Below are positions 1 through 9,559 of a DNA stretch of 64,000 nt, one piece after another (within the stretch, counting starts at the first letter, position 1; the number at the start of each line of letters is the position of its first letter). Location: NCBI GenBank assembly GCA_943361925.1, contig CALRIT020000004.1, positions 124,001-188,000 of the forward strand. Direction: 5' to 3'. Position numbers and translations under genes: made by a program. Source of the DNA: CAISCU01 sp943361925. Lineage in GTDB: Bacteria > Bacteroidota > Bacteroidia > UKL13-3. Under the pieces are notes generated by a model, which was not told the origin of the DNA, searched no databases, and saw nothing but the letters and a program-made list of their open reading frames with translations.

Positions 1-263
1 CGGTTATTACATAAGTTACAATTCCTGTTAACTACTATATAAACAACACTTTAAATAATTAAAAAATGAATTTTTAAAAATTTAAAGATTGATTTACATA
101 TAAAATCGAATAAAATTTTAGGAATAGTATTGTTACCAATTAAACATTAATTAATAAAAATGACATTAAACATGCAAAAAATACAACTCAAATAGGTTAT
201 ATTGGCGTTAATATTAGTTTTTAAGTAGTTTGTATTAATTATTAGTAGCCTAATTAAAACAAA

Positions 264-3200
264 ATGAATGTAGCCGTTCAAAAAAATATACCCATTGGGA
301 TTGGAATTGGTGCGTCTGCCGGTGGGCTAGAAGCATTAGAGATAGTTTTTGAGAACTTACCTGAAAGCCTTCAAAAAAAGGTATATTTTGTTGTTGCGCA
401 ACACCTAAGTCCAAAACACTCCAGTCTATTGGTGCCAATACTCTCCAAAGTTTCAAAATTTCCTGTAATACAAGCCGAAAATAACAAAATTGTAGAGGCA
501 GGTAAAATCTATATTACTCCACCAGATTCAGACATTCAAATAAAAAAAGGAACCATCAAATTAAGCAAACCAAAAAATAAACTTGGTCCTAAACCTTCTG
601 TAGACAAATTATTTGAGAGTATTGCACATGAATATAAAGAAAAAGGTATAGGAATTATACTTTCAGGAACCGGAAGCGATGGAAGTACCGGTATAAAAAA
701 AATCAAAGAAAATGGAGGAAATAACATAGTTCAATATCCTGAGAGTGCTAAATATGATGGGATGCCACAATCAGCAATTCAAACAGGTTGTGTAAATTAT
801 GAATGTTATGCCGAACATATTGGTTCTAAAATTGATGAACTACTCAATTACAAAAAAAGAAAAATACAAACACATTCTAAACAAGAAGAAATAAAGAGAA
901 TATTTAAAGAAATTCAACTTGAATTCGGTACTGATTTTAACCAGTACAAAATGAGTACAATTCAAAGAAGAATTGATAAAAGAATGTTGTTTTTATCTGT
1001 TTCAAAGTATTCAGATTATAGCCAATTTATCATCAACAATAAAGAAGAAAAAAATCTACTTTATCAAAGTTTCCTTATTGGTGTTTCTGGTTTTTTTAGA
1101 GATGCGGAATTATTTAAAAACCTAGAATTAGAAATTGAAAAGAAAATTCAAGCAAATGAAATAAAAGAAAACTTTAGAATTTGGATACCCGGATGCAGCA
1201 ATGGCGAAGAAGCTTACAGTATTTGTATGATGGTAGATTATTTATTTACTTCTAAATATAAAATCAGAAGTAATATTCAGGTTTTTGCCACTGATATTTC
1301 AAACAAATCTCTTTTAGTTGCTAGAAAAGGTATTTATGAAATTGGACTGAGAAATAAAATCTCTAAAGAACTGATTCAAACTTATACAATCGATCAAAAC
1401 AATGAATTTCTAATTGATAAGTCTATTAGAAGCAAAATTTTATTTTCACAACATGATTTAACCAACAATCCTCCCTTTTTAAACATTGATTTAATTAGCT
1501 GCAGGAACTTACTCATCTATTTTAACCAGGATGTTCAGAAAAGAATTTTCTCAATTTTTCATTATTCGTTGAATGAAAAAGGTCTCTTATTTCTGGGGAA
1601 ATCAGAAAGTATTTCAGGTTCGGAAGAATTATTTGAAGTATTAAACTCGAAATCAAAAATTTTCCAGAAAAAACAAATTCATTCAAAACGAATAATAAAA
1701 CTTGGACACTTCAAGCCTTTAAAAAATTCTCTGAATAAGGATGAACAGATTTTATCGAAAAAAGATTATTTAAAAAATCAAAAGGAACTAATCAGAGAAA
1801 AGATAATCCATCTGATTGAGCCTATTTATTTGATAGTTTCAGAAAATTTAGAGATTCTCGAAACACATGGGAAAATCAGTGAAATACTTGAAATTTCAGA
1901 AGGTAATATTCACATGAACCTTTCGAGTTTATTAAGAAAATCACTTTTAACTGAAGTGAAAAAATTAATCTTACAATGCAATAAATTAGGAGAAAACAAA
2001 AGCTCAATTGTAAATAATGTTTTTGTAGATGGAATTCAAATTAGTTATAAAATAAGTGTAGGTCATTTAAGTGAGTACCATAACCCGGGTTACAATAAGG
2101 CTGTATTATTGGTTTTTGAAAAAATTGAATCTATTAAACAAAAACCATTCAAACCAGAAGACTTTAATTCACAACGATTAATAGAGGTTGAACAAGAATT
2201 AGAGATAACAAAAATTCATTTACAATCATATATTGATGAAATAGAAACAACGAATCAGGAACTTCAATCATTAAATGAAGAACTACAATCATCCAATGAG
2301 GAACTACAATCATCTAATGAAGAATTAGAAACAAGTAATGAAGAATTACAATCTTCCAATGAAGAGCTTCAAACAGCCTATTCTGAAATTAAACATATCA
2401 ATCAAGAATTAGAGATAAAGGAAAAAGAATTAATTGAAAGCAATAATTTATTCTTTTCAATGTTTGAGAACTCTCCTCAGGGAAATATATTATTAGACCC
2501 AAATCTTGGTTTAATTTTATTTAATGAACCTGCAAAAAAAATAATATCTCAGATTGGCTTAGGTAAACTTGAAAAGAATAAAAACATACTTGATATCATT
2601 GGAAATCATTCAGATTTTGACCGAATCTTAGCTGCAATAAGAAAGGTTCAAATTGAAAAGAAACCATTTTTCGAAAATTTAAGAACCAAAACCAATTTAG
2701 AAATCTTTCACACGGAATTACATGTAACACCCATACTGCTCGGTGAAAACATTCAATACATTACATTAAATTTGATTGACTTAAGTAATCTGGCAAAAAA
2801 AGAGGAAGAATTATTTGAACGAGATGAAATGTTAAATTCATTATTAGAATCAAATACAACCTTCTTAATTAGGATAGATTTATTAGGGAATTATACTTAT
2901 GTAAACAATGCATTTTGCCAAAAATTTGGAGTTAGTCCTAGTGAAATGATTGGAAAGAACTTCCAGGCAACTATACATCCTGATGATTTATTTGAATGTG
3001 AAAAAACAGGATATGAAATTTTAACTCAACCGCATTTAATTCACAAATCACAAATACGAAAACCAAATTCAAATGGCGTATACATTGACACTGAATGGGA
3101 ATATGTAGCTATACAAAATAATGAAGGAATAATTAAAGAAATACAAGGTGTAGGAAGAGATATCACACAACAGAAAAAAATGGTATTGGAACTTGAAGAA

Positions 3201-5828
3201 GAAAGAAACCATTTAGAAATGTTGATTTGGGGAGGTAGATTAGGAACATGGGATTGGAACCTTCTTACTAATGAAGTCATATTTAATGAGAGATGGGCTG
3301 AGATGTTGGGATATGAAGGAGCTCAGTTAAAATTATCTTATTCAGATTGGGAGAAAACCATTTTAAAAAGTGATTTACCAAAAGTAAAAGAGGCTTTAGA
3401 ATTAACAATCAAAGGAGAACGTTCTTTTTATGAATTAGAGTACCGCTGTATAGGCTTAAACGGTAAAATAATCTGGATGTATTCAACAGGAAAAGTTATT
3501 GAGAAAAATAAAAAGAAAAAACCACTACGTATATTAGGAATTCACCAAGACATTACAGATAAAAAAGAAACTGAATCTAAAATTAGAACAATTGAAGACC
3601 GAAACAATGCCATTGTATCAACTTTAAATGAAGGAGTTGTTATTCAGAATTTGGAAGGCGAAATTGTTTCATGTAATGCAAGCGCAGAAAAGCTCTTAGG
3701 ATTATCATTTGAACAGATGATAGGAAAATCCTCTGTAGATCCTATTTGGAAAACTATAAAAGAAGATGGGAGCGATTTTCCTGGCGAAGAACATCCTGCT
3801 ATGAAAACCATTAAATCAGGTGAAGCCCAAACTGATGTAGTTATGGGTATCATTAAACCTAATGGAGAACTAACCTGGATTACGGTTTATGCGCATTTAT
3901 TATATCATACAGATAGTAAAATTCCCTATGCAGTATTCACCATTTTTCATGACTTTACAGATAGAAAAAAAGCGGAAGAAGAAATTGAAAATAATAAAAA
4001 TTTACTTAATGAAACAGGTAGAGTTGCACAAATTGGAGGATGGGAATTAGATCTTATTTTAAATAAAATTAATTGGACAGAAGAGACATTTCGAATTCAT
4101 GAATATTTTGAAAATACACCGCCCAATATTGAAACTATCAAAACTTTTTTCGACCAAATAAATCTACCAATTTTAGATAACGCCTTTAAAATGGCAATTG
4201 AAAAAGGAATACCTTTTGATTTAGAATTGAAACTAAAAACTTTAATTGGAAATGAAAAATGGGTTAGAATAATTGGAAAAGGAAAGTATGAAAAAGGGAA
4301 AATCATAAAAATAATTGGTAGTATTCAGGACATTTCTAAAATAAAAAAACAAGAGCAGGAGTTAACTGCTGACAAATCAAGACTTGCAGGAATTATTGAA
4401 GGAACAAACGTTGGAACCTGGGAATGGAATATAAAGGAAAATACAACCATATTTAATGAAAGATGGGCAGGTATGTTGGGTTATACATTGGAAGAATTAT
4501 CACCAATTAGTCTCCAAACCTGGATAGACCTAACCCATCCTGAAGATCTAATTTATGCCAATTCTTTACTTGAAAAGCACTTTAAAAAAGAATTGGATTA
4601 CTATGATTTAGAAATCCGGATGAAGCACAAAAATGGTGATTGGATTTGGATACTGGATCGAGGAAAGGTTAGAACATGGGATTCTGACAACAAACCAATT
4701 TTAATGTCGGGAATCCACATGGATATTACTCAAAGTAAACTATTGGAGGCCGAATTAAAGAAGCTTTCAATTGTTGCCGAAAGAACATCAAATGCTGTAG
4801 TTGTTTCTGATAATATGGGTAGAATAACCTGGGTAAATGAATCGTTCACAAAATTTTCAGGTTATAAACTTGAGGAAGTAAAAGGCAAAAAACCAAAATC
4901 ACTCTTTCATTACCAAGGTACCAATCCTGATACAATAAAATACCTTCATGATAAATTAAAAAAACTGGAAGATGCAAAATGTGAAATAAAAAACAGAGGT
5001 AAATTTGGACAAGAATATTGGATAGATTTAGAGATTAAAACTTTGTTTGATAACAATGGTAACCATACCGGATTTATGGCTGTTCAAGCAGATATAACAG
5101 AAAGTAGACAAGCTAAACAAGCCTTAAAACATAAAAATGAACAGCTTGAAAATATCAATAAAGAATTGGAACAGTTTGTTTACATAGCTTCTCACGATTT
5201 ACAAGAACCATTGTTAACAATTAGAAATTGTGCTGAAATTATTAAATCAGAAATGGTTGCAAATCTTGATGAAGAAATGAATATGTACCTGGATTTCATT
5301 TTTCAGTCGAGTGAAAGATTAAGAGAGTTAATTAAAGACTTAATGCAATATTCAAGAATCGGAAGAGAAAGAAGAATTGAAGAAGTCAATTTAAACAACC
5401 TGTTATTAGATATAAAGAAGGATTTACAATTTTCGATAGAAGAAAGTTCGTCAATAATTAAGTACAATGAATTACCAACTGTAAATGCTTATCCTACTGA
5501 GTTAAGATTATTGTTTCAAAACCTAATTAGCAATTCAATTAAATTCAGGAATTTAAACACTCAAACTGCTGTTGAAATTACATACAGTGAATCTGATGAA
5601 AATTGGTCATTTATGGTTGAGGACAATGGCATTGGGGTTGATCCTAAAAATTTAGAAAAAGTATTCATTATTTTTAAAAGACTTCACAACCGTGATGAGT
5701 ATGAAGGTACAGGAATCGGATTGGCACATTGTAAAAAAATTATTGAATTACATGGTGGTAAAATCTGGATGGAATCTGAAAAAGGTAAAGGTTGTAAAGT
5801 AATTTTCACTATCCCTAAAAACCAATAA
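264..5828 (+). CDS. CheB-CheR-multi-PAS hybrid histidine kinase
   Basis: A 1854-residue cytosolic sensor with no membrane segment visible. In order: a CheB-type methylesterase (about 10-195) with the triad Ser18 (GASAGG), His47 and Asp139 (GTGSDGS) all present; a CheR-type methyltransferase (about 205-480) with the SAM-binding motif PGCSNGEEAYS; a PAS-like stretch; a coiled coil (about 640-725) containing heptads of the ELQSSNE type; about seven further PAS domains; and a C-terminal histidine kinase with phospho-acceptor His1644 (SHDLQEP), N-box (NLISNSIKF) and G-boxes (DNGIGV, GTGIGLAHC). PAS copies near residues 993 and 1383 are clearly similar to each other (GTWDWN/GTWEWN, FNERWA), indicating internal duplication. 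The receiver gene starts 2 bases after its stop and is the obvious phosphate acceptor. CheBR-kinase fusions of this kind are known and are usually not part of flagellar chemotaxis; the signal is unknown. Confidence 0.93.
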   Translation: MNVAVQKNIPIGIGIGASAGGLEALEIVFENLPESLQKKVYFVVAQHLSPKHSSLLVPILSKVSKFPVIQAENNKIVEAGKIYITPPDSDIQIKKGTIKLSKPKNKLGPKPSVDKLFESIAHEYKEKGIGIILSGTGSDGSTGIKKIKENGGNNIVQYPESAKYDGMPQSAIQTGCVNYECYAEHIGSKIDELLNYKKRKIQTHSKQEEIKRIFKEIQLEFGTDFNQYKMSTIQRRIDKRMLFLSVSKYSDYSQFIINNKEEKNLLYQSFLIGVSGFFRDAELFKNLELEIEKKIQANEIKENFRIWIPGCSNGEEAYSICMMVDYLFTSKYKIRSNIQVFATDISNKSLLVARKGIYEIGLRNKISKELIQTYTIDQNNEFLIDKSIRSKILFSQHDLTNNPPFLNIDLISCRNLLIYFNQDVQKRIFSIFHYSLNEKGLLFLGKSESISGSEELFEVLNSKSKIFQKKQIHSKRIIKLGHFKPLKNSLNKDEQILSKKDYLKNQKELIREKIIHLIEPIYLIVSENLEILETHGKISEILEISEGNIHMNLSSLLRKSLLTEVKKLILQCNKLGENKSSIVNNVFVDGIQISYKISVGHLSEYHNPGYNKAVLLVFEKIESIKQKPFKPEDFNSQRLIEVEQELEITKIHLQSYIDEIETTNQELQSLNEELQSSNEELQSSNEELETSNEELQSSNEELQTAYSEIKHINQELEIKEKELIESNNLFFSMFENSPQGNILLDPNLGLILFNEPAKKIISQIGLGKLEKNKNILDIIGNHSDFDRILAAIRKVQIEKKPFFENLRTKTNLEIFHTELHVTPILLGENIQYITLNLIDLSNLAKKEEELFERDEMLNSLLESNTTFLIRIDLLGNYTYVNNAFCQKFGVSPSEMIGKNFQATIHPDDLFECEKTGYEILTQPHLIHKSQIRKPNSNGVYIDTEWEYVAIQNNEGIIKEIQGVGRDITQQKKMVLELEEERNHLEMLIWGGRLGTWDWNLLTNEVIFNERWAEMLGYEGAQLKLSYSDWEKTILKSDLPKVKEALELTIKGERSFYELEYRCIGLNGKIIWMYSTGKVIEKNKKKKPLRILGIHQDITDKKETESKIRTIEDRNNAIVSTLNEGVVIQNLEGEIVSCNASAEKLLGLSFEQMIGKSSVDPIWKTIKEDGSDFPGEEHPAMKTIKSGEAQTDVVMGIIKPNGELTWITVYAHLLYHTDSKIPYAVFTIFHDFTDRKKAEEEIENNKNLLNETGRVAQIGGWELDLILNKINWTEETFRIHEYFENTPPNIETIKTFFDQINLPILDNAFKMAIEKGIPFDLELKLKTLIGNEKWVRIIGKGKYEKGKIIKIIGSIQDISKIKKQEQELTADKSRLAGIIEGTNVGTWEWNIKENTTIFNERWAGMLGYTLEELSPISLQTWIDLTHPEDLIYANSLLEKHFKKELDYYDLEIRMKHKNGDWIWILDRGKVRTWDSDNKPILMSGIHMDITQSKLLEAELKKLSIVAERTSNAVVVSDNMGRITWVNESFTKFSGYKLEEVKGKKPKSLFHYQGTNPDTIKYLHDKLKKLEDAKCEIKNRGKFGQEYWIDLEIKTLFDNNGNHTGFMAVQADITESRQAKQALKHKNEQLENINKELEQFVYIASHDLQEPLLTIRNCAEIIKSEMVANLDEEMNMYLDFIFQSSERLRELIKDLMQYSRIGRERRIEEVNLNNLLLDIKKDLQFSIEESSSIIKYNELPTVNAYPTELRLLFQNLISNSIKFRNLNTQTAVEITYSESDENWSFMVEDNGIGVDPKNLEKVFIIFKRLHNRDEYEGTGIGLAHCKKIIELHGGKIWMESEKGKGCKVIFTIPKNQ
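2259..2384 (+). repeat. 21-bp tandem repeat encoding coiled-coil heptads
   Basis: About six units of 21 bp inside the CheB-CheR kinase gene, each coding for a seven-residue unit of the form E-L-Q-S-S-N-E (residues about 666-707). Units differ mainly at third codon positions, so the protein heptad rather than the DNA is under selection. The last unit is degenerate (ELQTAYS). This is the linker coiled coil common to CheBR-PAS kinases. Confidence 0.85.
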
Positions 5829-5830
5829 AA

Positions 5831-6232
5831 ATGAGAAACTTAAACTGTATTTTACTAGTAGATGACGACAATGCTACTAATATGTTGAATTCATTTGTTA
5901 TTAAAAAAATGGAATTAACAAAAACTGTTAAGGTTGTATTAAATGGCAGTGAAGCATTGGACTATTTACATTCGATTTCAGAAGAAGAACAATGTCCTGA
6001 ATTTATTTTCTTAGATATCAATATGCCCAAAATGGATGGATGGGAATTTTTAGAAGAATACCGCGAAATGAATGTTGAAAGACAAAGGGCAAAAGTAATT
6101 TTACTCACTACATCAGAAAATCCTGATGATATTGAAAAAGCTAAAAACTACCCTGAAATCCTGGAATATTGTAACAAGCCTTTGACTAAAGAAATCATTA
6201 ACAGCCTTGTGAATAAATATTACCCTGAATAA
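5831..6232 (+). CDS. Single-domain response regulator (receiver only)
   Basis: A 133-residue CheY-like receiver without an output domain. The acidic pocket (VDDDN, residues 10-14), the phospho-acceptor Asp62 (FLDINMPKMDG), the switch Thr (LLTTSE) and the conserved Lys (CNKPL) are all visible. It begins 2 bases after the hybrid kinase stop, so the two are co-transcribed and almost certainly form a kinase-receiver pair. With no DNA-binding domain it probably works by protein contact or as a phosphorelay intermediate. It ends 16 bases before the convergent mutarotase gene, with no clear terminator between them. Confidence 0.93.
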   Translation: MRNLNCILLVDDDNATNMLNSFVIKKMELTKTVKVVLNGSEALDYLHSISEEEQCPEFIFLDINMPKMDGWEFLEEYREMNVERQRAKVILLTTSENPDDIEKAKNYPEILEYCNKPLTKEIINSLVNKYYPE

Positions 6233-6248
6233 AGTAAGAGTTAATAAT

Positions 6249-6584
6249 TCAAGCTTTATAATCAAATATTTTTTCCATCAACTGCCACTTCTCTCCTATT
6301 TTAGAACCAGGTATTGCTTGTTGGAATTTCCACATCAAATCTTCCCAAAGCAATACCTTTTTGCTAGATAAATCAATTTTGTTTTTCTTTTCAAAACTAA
6401 AAGAATCACTTGTTTCAATTCGCATCATTAAGCGATTATGAACCCTGAATATTTCACAATTAGTTATGCCAGATTCTTTGATTTTTTCTAAAACTTCAGG
6501 CCAAACATTTTGATGATAGGCTTCATATTCCTGAATTGATTTGTCATCATTTATTAAATCTAAAGCAAGGTAAAATGTTTTCAT
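6249..6584 (-). CDS. L-rhamnose/L-fucose mutarotase family protein
   Basis: A 111-residue protein of the RhaM (L-rhamnose mutarotase) family, which interconverts alpha and beta anomers of 6-deoxy-hexoses. The family signature H-x3-WPE is present near residue 24 (YHQNVWPEV), and the length is right for the family. Its start codon overlaps the stop of the upstream symporter gene (ATGA-type overlap, 4 bases), so translation is coupled. Next to a FucP-type symporter and a fucokinase-like gene, L-fucose is the likelier substrate; this is inferred from context, because the sequence alone does not separate rhamnose from fucose. Confidence 0.85.
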   Translation of the reverse strand: MKTFYLALDLINDDKSIQEYEAYHQNVWPEVLEKIKESGITNCEIFRVHNRLMMRIETSDSFSFEKKNKIDLSSKKVLLWEDLMWKFQQAIPGSKIGEKWQLMEKIFDYKA

Positions 6585-7807
6585 ATTCTAATTAATTTAG
6601 AAGCATAAAACGCAATCCATATAAAAGCAAACATTGGCAATAAGAAAGCAAACTGAATATTAGAGTTATCAGAAATCAAGCCCATAAGCAAAGGGAAAAC
6701 TGCACCACCTACAATTGTCATAATGATTAATGAGGAAGCCATTCCTGCTCTTTCATTAAGTCCTTTTACACCATTTGAGAAGATACTTGGAAACATAATC
6801 GACATAAAAAACATACTTGCCATTAAAGCATATACTGTGAGATAATTCTGCAAAAACATCACAATAAGCAGTAATACAACATTAATAATTGCATAAACCA
6901 TTAATAACAAATTTGGCTTTATATAATTCATCAAAAATGCTCCAATAAATCTTCCTGACATAAATAAAAACAAAGCAACAGATAAATATAAAGCTGCAGT
7001 TTTATCTGAAATTCCTGTTTGAGAAACAGCTAATCTTATAAAAAAACTACCTATTCCAACCTGAGCACCCACGTATAAAAATTGCGCTAACATTGCTTGT
7101 CTAAGTGAATCAGATTCTTTTAACAATTTAAAATAAGAACCAGAATCTGATGACTTTTTCTCCAATTCAGGTAAAGGTAAAAACATAAAAATCAAAGCAA
7201 CGGCCAAAACAATTGATGCAATTATCAAATATGGAATCTGAACAGATGCAGCTTCCTGAAGTAATTTATCATGAAGTTCGGAACTGCTTAAACCATTTGT
7301 ATTTTCTGATGTAAAAGTATTTCCTGAAAGAATAAACCTGCTACCAAATAAGGCCGCTAAAGTGGCTCCCAATCCGTTAAATGATTGTGCAAAATTCAAT
7401 CGTTTTGTTGCGGTTTCGGCATCACCTAAAACAGTTACATAAGGATTAGCGGCAGTTTCAAGAAAAGTCAATCCGGTTGCTACTATAAATAATGCTATTA
7501 AAAAGAAAGAATAAGACAAGATGAGAGAAGCCGGATAAAATAGAAATGCGCCTAGTGAAAACAACAATAGTCCAATTACAATAGTTGTTCGATAACCCCA
7601 TCTATTTATAAACAAAGAAGCAGGAATAGCCATTAAGAAGTAAGCGATATAAAAAGATGAATCAACTAAGGCTGATTGCATATCATTTAGCTGACAAGCT
7701 TTTTTCAGATGAGGAATTAATATCGGATTCAGGTTATGTGCCAAAGCCCATAAAAAGAACAAACTTAGAATTGAAACAAAGGCAATTTTTGTATTTACTT
7801 TCTTCAT
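6581..7807 (-). CDS. fucP: L-fucose:H+ symporter-like MFS permease
   Basis: A 408-residue, 12-helix major facilitator of the FucP/GlcP-like sugar:H+ symporter group. Features: a hydrophobic first helix (FVSILSLFFLWALAHNLNPIL), an early intracellular loop motif (INRWGYRTTIV), the helix-4 stretch LETAANPYVTVLG typical of FucP, and then QSFNGLGA. It lies in the inner membrane and should import a 6-deoxy sugar. It is the middle gene of a three-gene operon: 3 bases after the nucleotidyltransferase-kinase gene and overlapping the mutarotase start. Genes of classical fucose catabolism (fucI, fucK, fucA) are not in the window, so import may feed glycan building rather than breakdown. Confidence 0.85.
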   Translation of the reverse strand: MKKVNTKIAFVSILSLFFLWALAHNLNPILIPHLKKACQLNDMQSALVDSSFYIAYFLMAIPASLFINRWGYRTTIVIGLLLFSLGAFLFYPASLILSYSFFLIALFIVATGLTFLETAANPYVTVLGDAETATKRLNFAQSFNGLGATLAALFGSRFILSGNTFTSENTNGLSSSELHDKLLQEAASVQIPYLIIASIVLAVALIFMFLPLPELEKKSSDSGSYFKLLKESDSLRQAMLAQFLYVGAQVGIGSFFIRLAVSQTGISDKTAALYLSVALFLFMSGRFIGAFLMNYIKPNLLLMVYAIINVVLLLIVMFLQNYLTVYALMASMFFMSIMFPSIFSNGVKGLNERAGMASSLIIMTIVGGAVFPLLMGLISDNSNIQFAFLLPMFAFIWIAFYASKLIRI

Positions 7808-7810
7808 GTT

Positions 7811-8956
7811 TTATTTTCTTCTTATTTGAATTTGGATAGCATCATCGATTGGTTTATCTGAACATAATATCAAGTATCCTCCTCCACCGGCGCCACTTAA
7901 TTTATAACCAAATACAGAATCCTTATAAACATCTATTATATTAAAGATATCTTCATTTACCATATTGGGAAACATAGCAATTTGTGCTTCAAACGACAAT
8001 CGCATAGATTCTCCAAATAACTTTAAGTCCTTATTTATAGCAGCATTCCAACAAGATTCGGCAGCCTGTGACAAAGCATTTGCATAATATTTATTGATAT
8101 TGGTATCAGCTAAAACATGGTAATCGTGTTTACGTTCACCTAAACTAATCAAGTATAAATTTTGCTCAATAAAACTTAATACATCTTCATCAAAAACTGA
8201 ATCAATTTTAGATGGCCAATATTGAGCTTCATAAAAACTACGATTTAAACCGGCATAAACAATTCCAATTGCATCTTGCGAACCCGCAATCTCTGTTTTA
8301 CCTGGAGGATTTTCATATGAAAATAAAATCTTTGCAGTTTTTTCGGAATTTGAATCGGGTAATTGATTTTGCCATAATTCAGTTGCAACCCTTCTGGTGC
8401 TGCTAGCCATTCCACTTCTTGAATTAAAATCGTGGCTTGGTTCTATGCTGATTGTAATAACAGGTCCGGAAGCAAACAAGGAAACAAAAGGCTGATCGAG
8501 CCAACCACCTGCCAAATCAATTCTAAATGGAATGGTATTTATTTTTCGCAAATCTGTGGTTGAGCGTGCAGGAAGTCCTGTAAAAGGCGTTCTATCCAAA
8601 ACAATCAATTCGATATTTTTTGAAGCACATAATTCTGCCTTTTCTTTTGAATAACCATCTTCATTCACTACAAAAATATCGGGTTGAATTCTTTCTAATT
8701 CAGGTAAAAAATCTAAATATCCGGAACCCTGACTGATACATACTTCATGAACATCAATAAGTGCGTCAAGAATGAATTTTCGTTCATTTTCTGAATTCAC
8801 AGGATATCTTTTCTTCAATTCGAAGACAGTTTTATCTGAGCCCAAACAAACATATACTTGTCCGAACTGTGCTGCACTTCTAATAAAAGCAATATGCCCG
8901 CTGTGCAACAAATCAAAACAACCACTAATTATTACCTTTTTAAGTGTCTTCTCCAT
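7811..8956 (-). CDS. Nucleotidyltransferase - GHMP kinase fusion (fucokinase-like)
   Basis: About 381 residues from the chosen ATG at 8956; an ATG at 8995 is also in frame but lies upstream of a -7-like element (8967-8973). The N-terminal domain (about 6-135) is a cytidylyltransferase-like fold with the HxGH motif (FDLLHSGH, residues 14-21). The C-terminal domain has GHMP-kinase motifs: motif 1 RIDLAGGWLD (about 145), a P-loop-like SGMASST (about 182), and motif 3 KLSGAGGGG (about 350). Motif 1 resembles the fucokinase domain of Fkp more than galactokinase. The spacing between motifs 1 and 2 (about 36 residues) is short for GHMP kinases. First gene of the operon with fucP and the mutarotase. 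Likely phosphorylates an imported 6-deoxy sugar and may activate it to an NDP-sugar (inferred). Confidence 0.75.
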   Translation of the reverse strand: MEKTLKKVIISGCFDLLHSGHIAFIRSAAQFGQVYVCLGSDKTVFELKKRYPVNSENERKFILDALIDVHEVCISQGSGYLDFLPELERIQPDIFVVNEDGYSKEKAELCASKNIELIVLDRTPFTGLPARSTTDLRKINTIPFRIDLAGGWLDQPFVSLFASGPVITISIEPSHDFNSRSGMASSTRRVATELWQNQLPDSNSEKTAKILFSYENPPGKTEIAGSQDAIGIVYAGLNRSFYEAQYWPSKIDSVFDEDVLSFIEQNLYLISLGERKHDYHVLADTNINKYYANALSQAAESCWNAAINKDLKLFGESMRLSFEAQIAMFPNMVNEDIFNIIDVYKDSVFGYKLSGAGGGGYLILCSDKPIDDAIQIQIRRK

Positions 8957-9069
8957 ATCTAAGCGGCAAAATAGGAAAAAAGAAAAGTTTAGCAATAATC
9001 AAAATAAAGACTTATTCTAATTTAACTTCAGCTTGATTTTTAAAAATTCAAGTAAAAGGGAGATCTAAG

Positions 9070-9456
9070 TTAATTCCTAATAATTTGATTCAAATCAGCT
9101 ATCGAAAGAGGTTTACTTAAAAAGCCTTTTACCATCGGGAATTGTTTGGCCATTTCCATATCTCTTTCATCTAATGAAGAACTCAGCATAAAAACCTTAA
9201 TAGATTCTATTAAAGTAGCAGGAAGCTCATTTAATTTTTGAAGGAAGGTGATTCCATCCATATCAGGCATTCTAATATCCAATAAAACTAAAACAGGTAT
9301 TAATTCCGGGTGATTTAAATCCCTGGTTAATTGTTGAAGTGCTATTTCTGCAGAATTAAAAACCACCACCTCACATTCCCAACCTGAGCGTTCTATCATT
9401 TTGGAACTTATCAAATTGAAAATTTTATCATCATCTATTAAATAACACCTATTCAT
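9070..9456 (-). CDS. Single-domain response regulator
   Basis: A 128-residue receiver with the acidic pocket (LIDDDK), phospho-acceptor Asp60 (LLDIRMPDMDG), a Ser in the switch position (MLSSS) and the conserved Lys (FLSKPL). No output domain. It sits about 100 bases downstream of the histidine kinase gene on the same strand and is probably its partner. It belongs to the same receiver subfamily as the protein at 5831-6232, so cross-talk between the two kinases is conceivable. Confidence 0.92.
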   Translation of the reverse strand: MNRCYLIDDDKIFNLISSKMIERSGWECEVVVFNSAEIALQQLTRDLNHPELIPVLVLLDIRMPDMDGITFLQKLNELPATLIESIKVFMLSSSLDERDMEMAKQFPMVKGFLSKPLSIADLNQIIRN

Positions 9457-9559
9457 AAAAGTAGAAAATAAACTTAAAATCCTTTATCTGACTATAAAGA
9501 AACCGAATATATTGGATTTTAATTTAATAATTTATATATAATGAGTAATTATTTAAGAT

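Noticed and set aside
1..263. AT-rich left edge as a replication origin or regulatory RNA
   Set aside because: No DnaA-box cluster, no dnaA/dnaN neighbours and no stable hairpin; it is probably the leader of the hybrid kinase gene.
2259..2384. Regular 21-bp repeats that could suggest a repeat array or CRISPR
   Set aside because: Units are directly adjacent with no spacers and encode coiled-coil heptads in the kinase frame.
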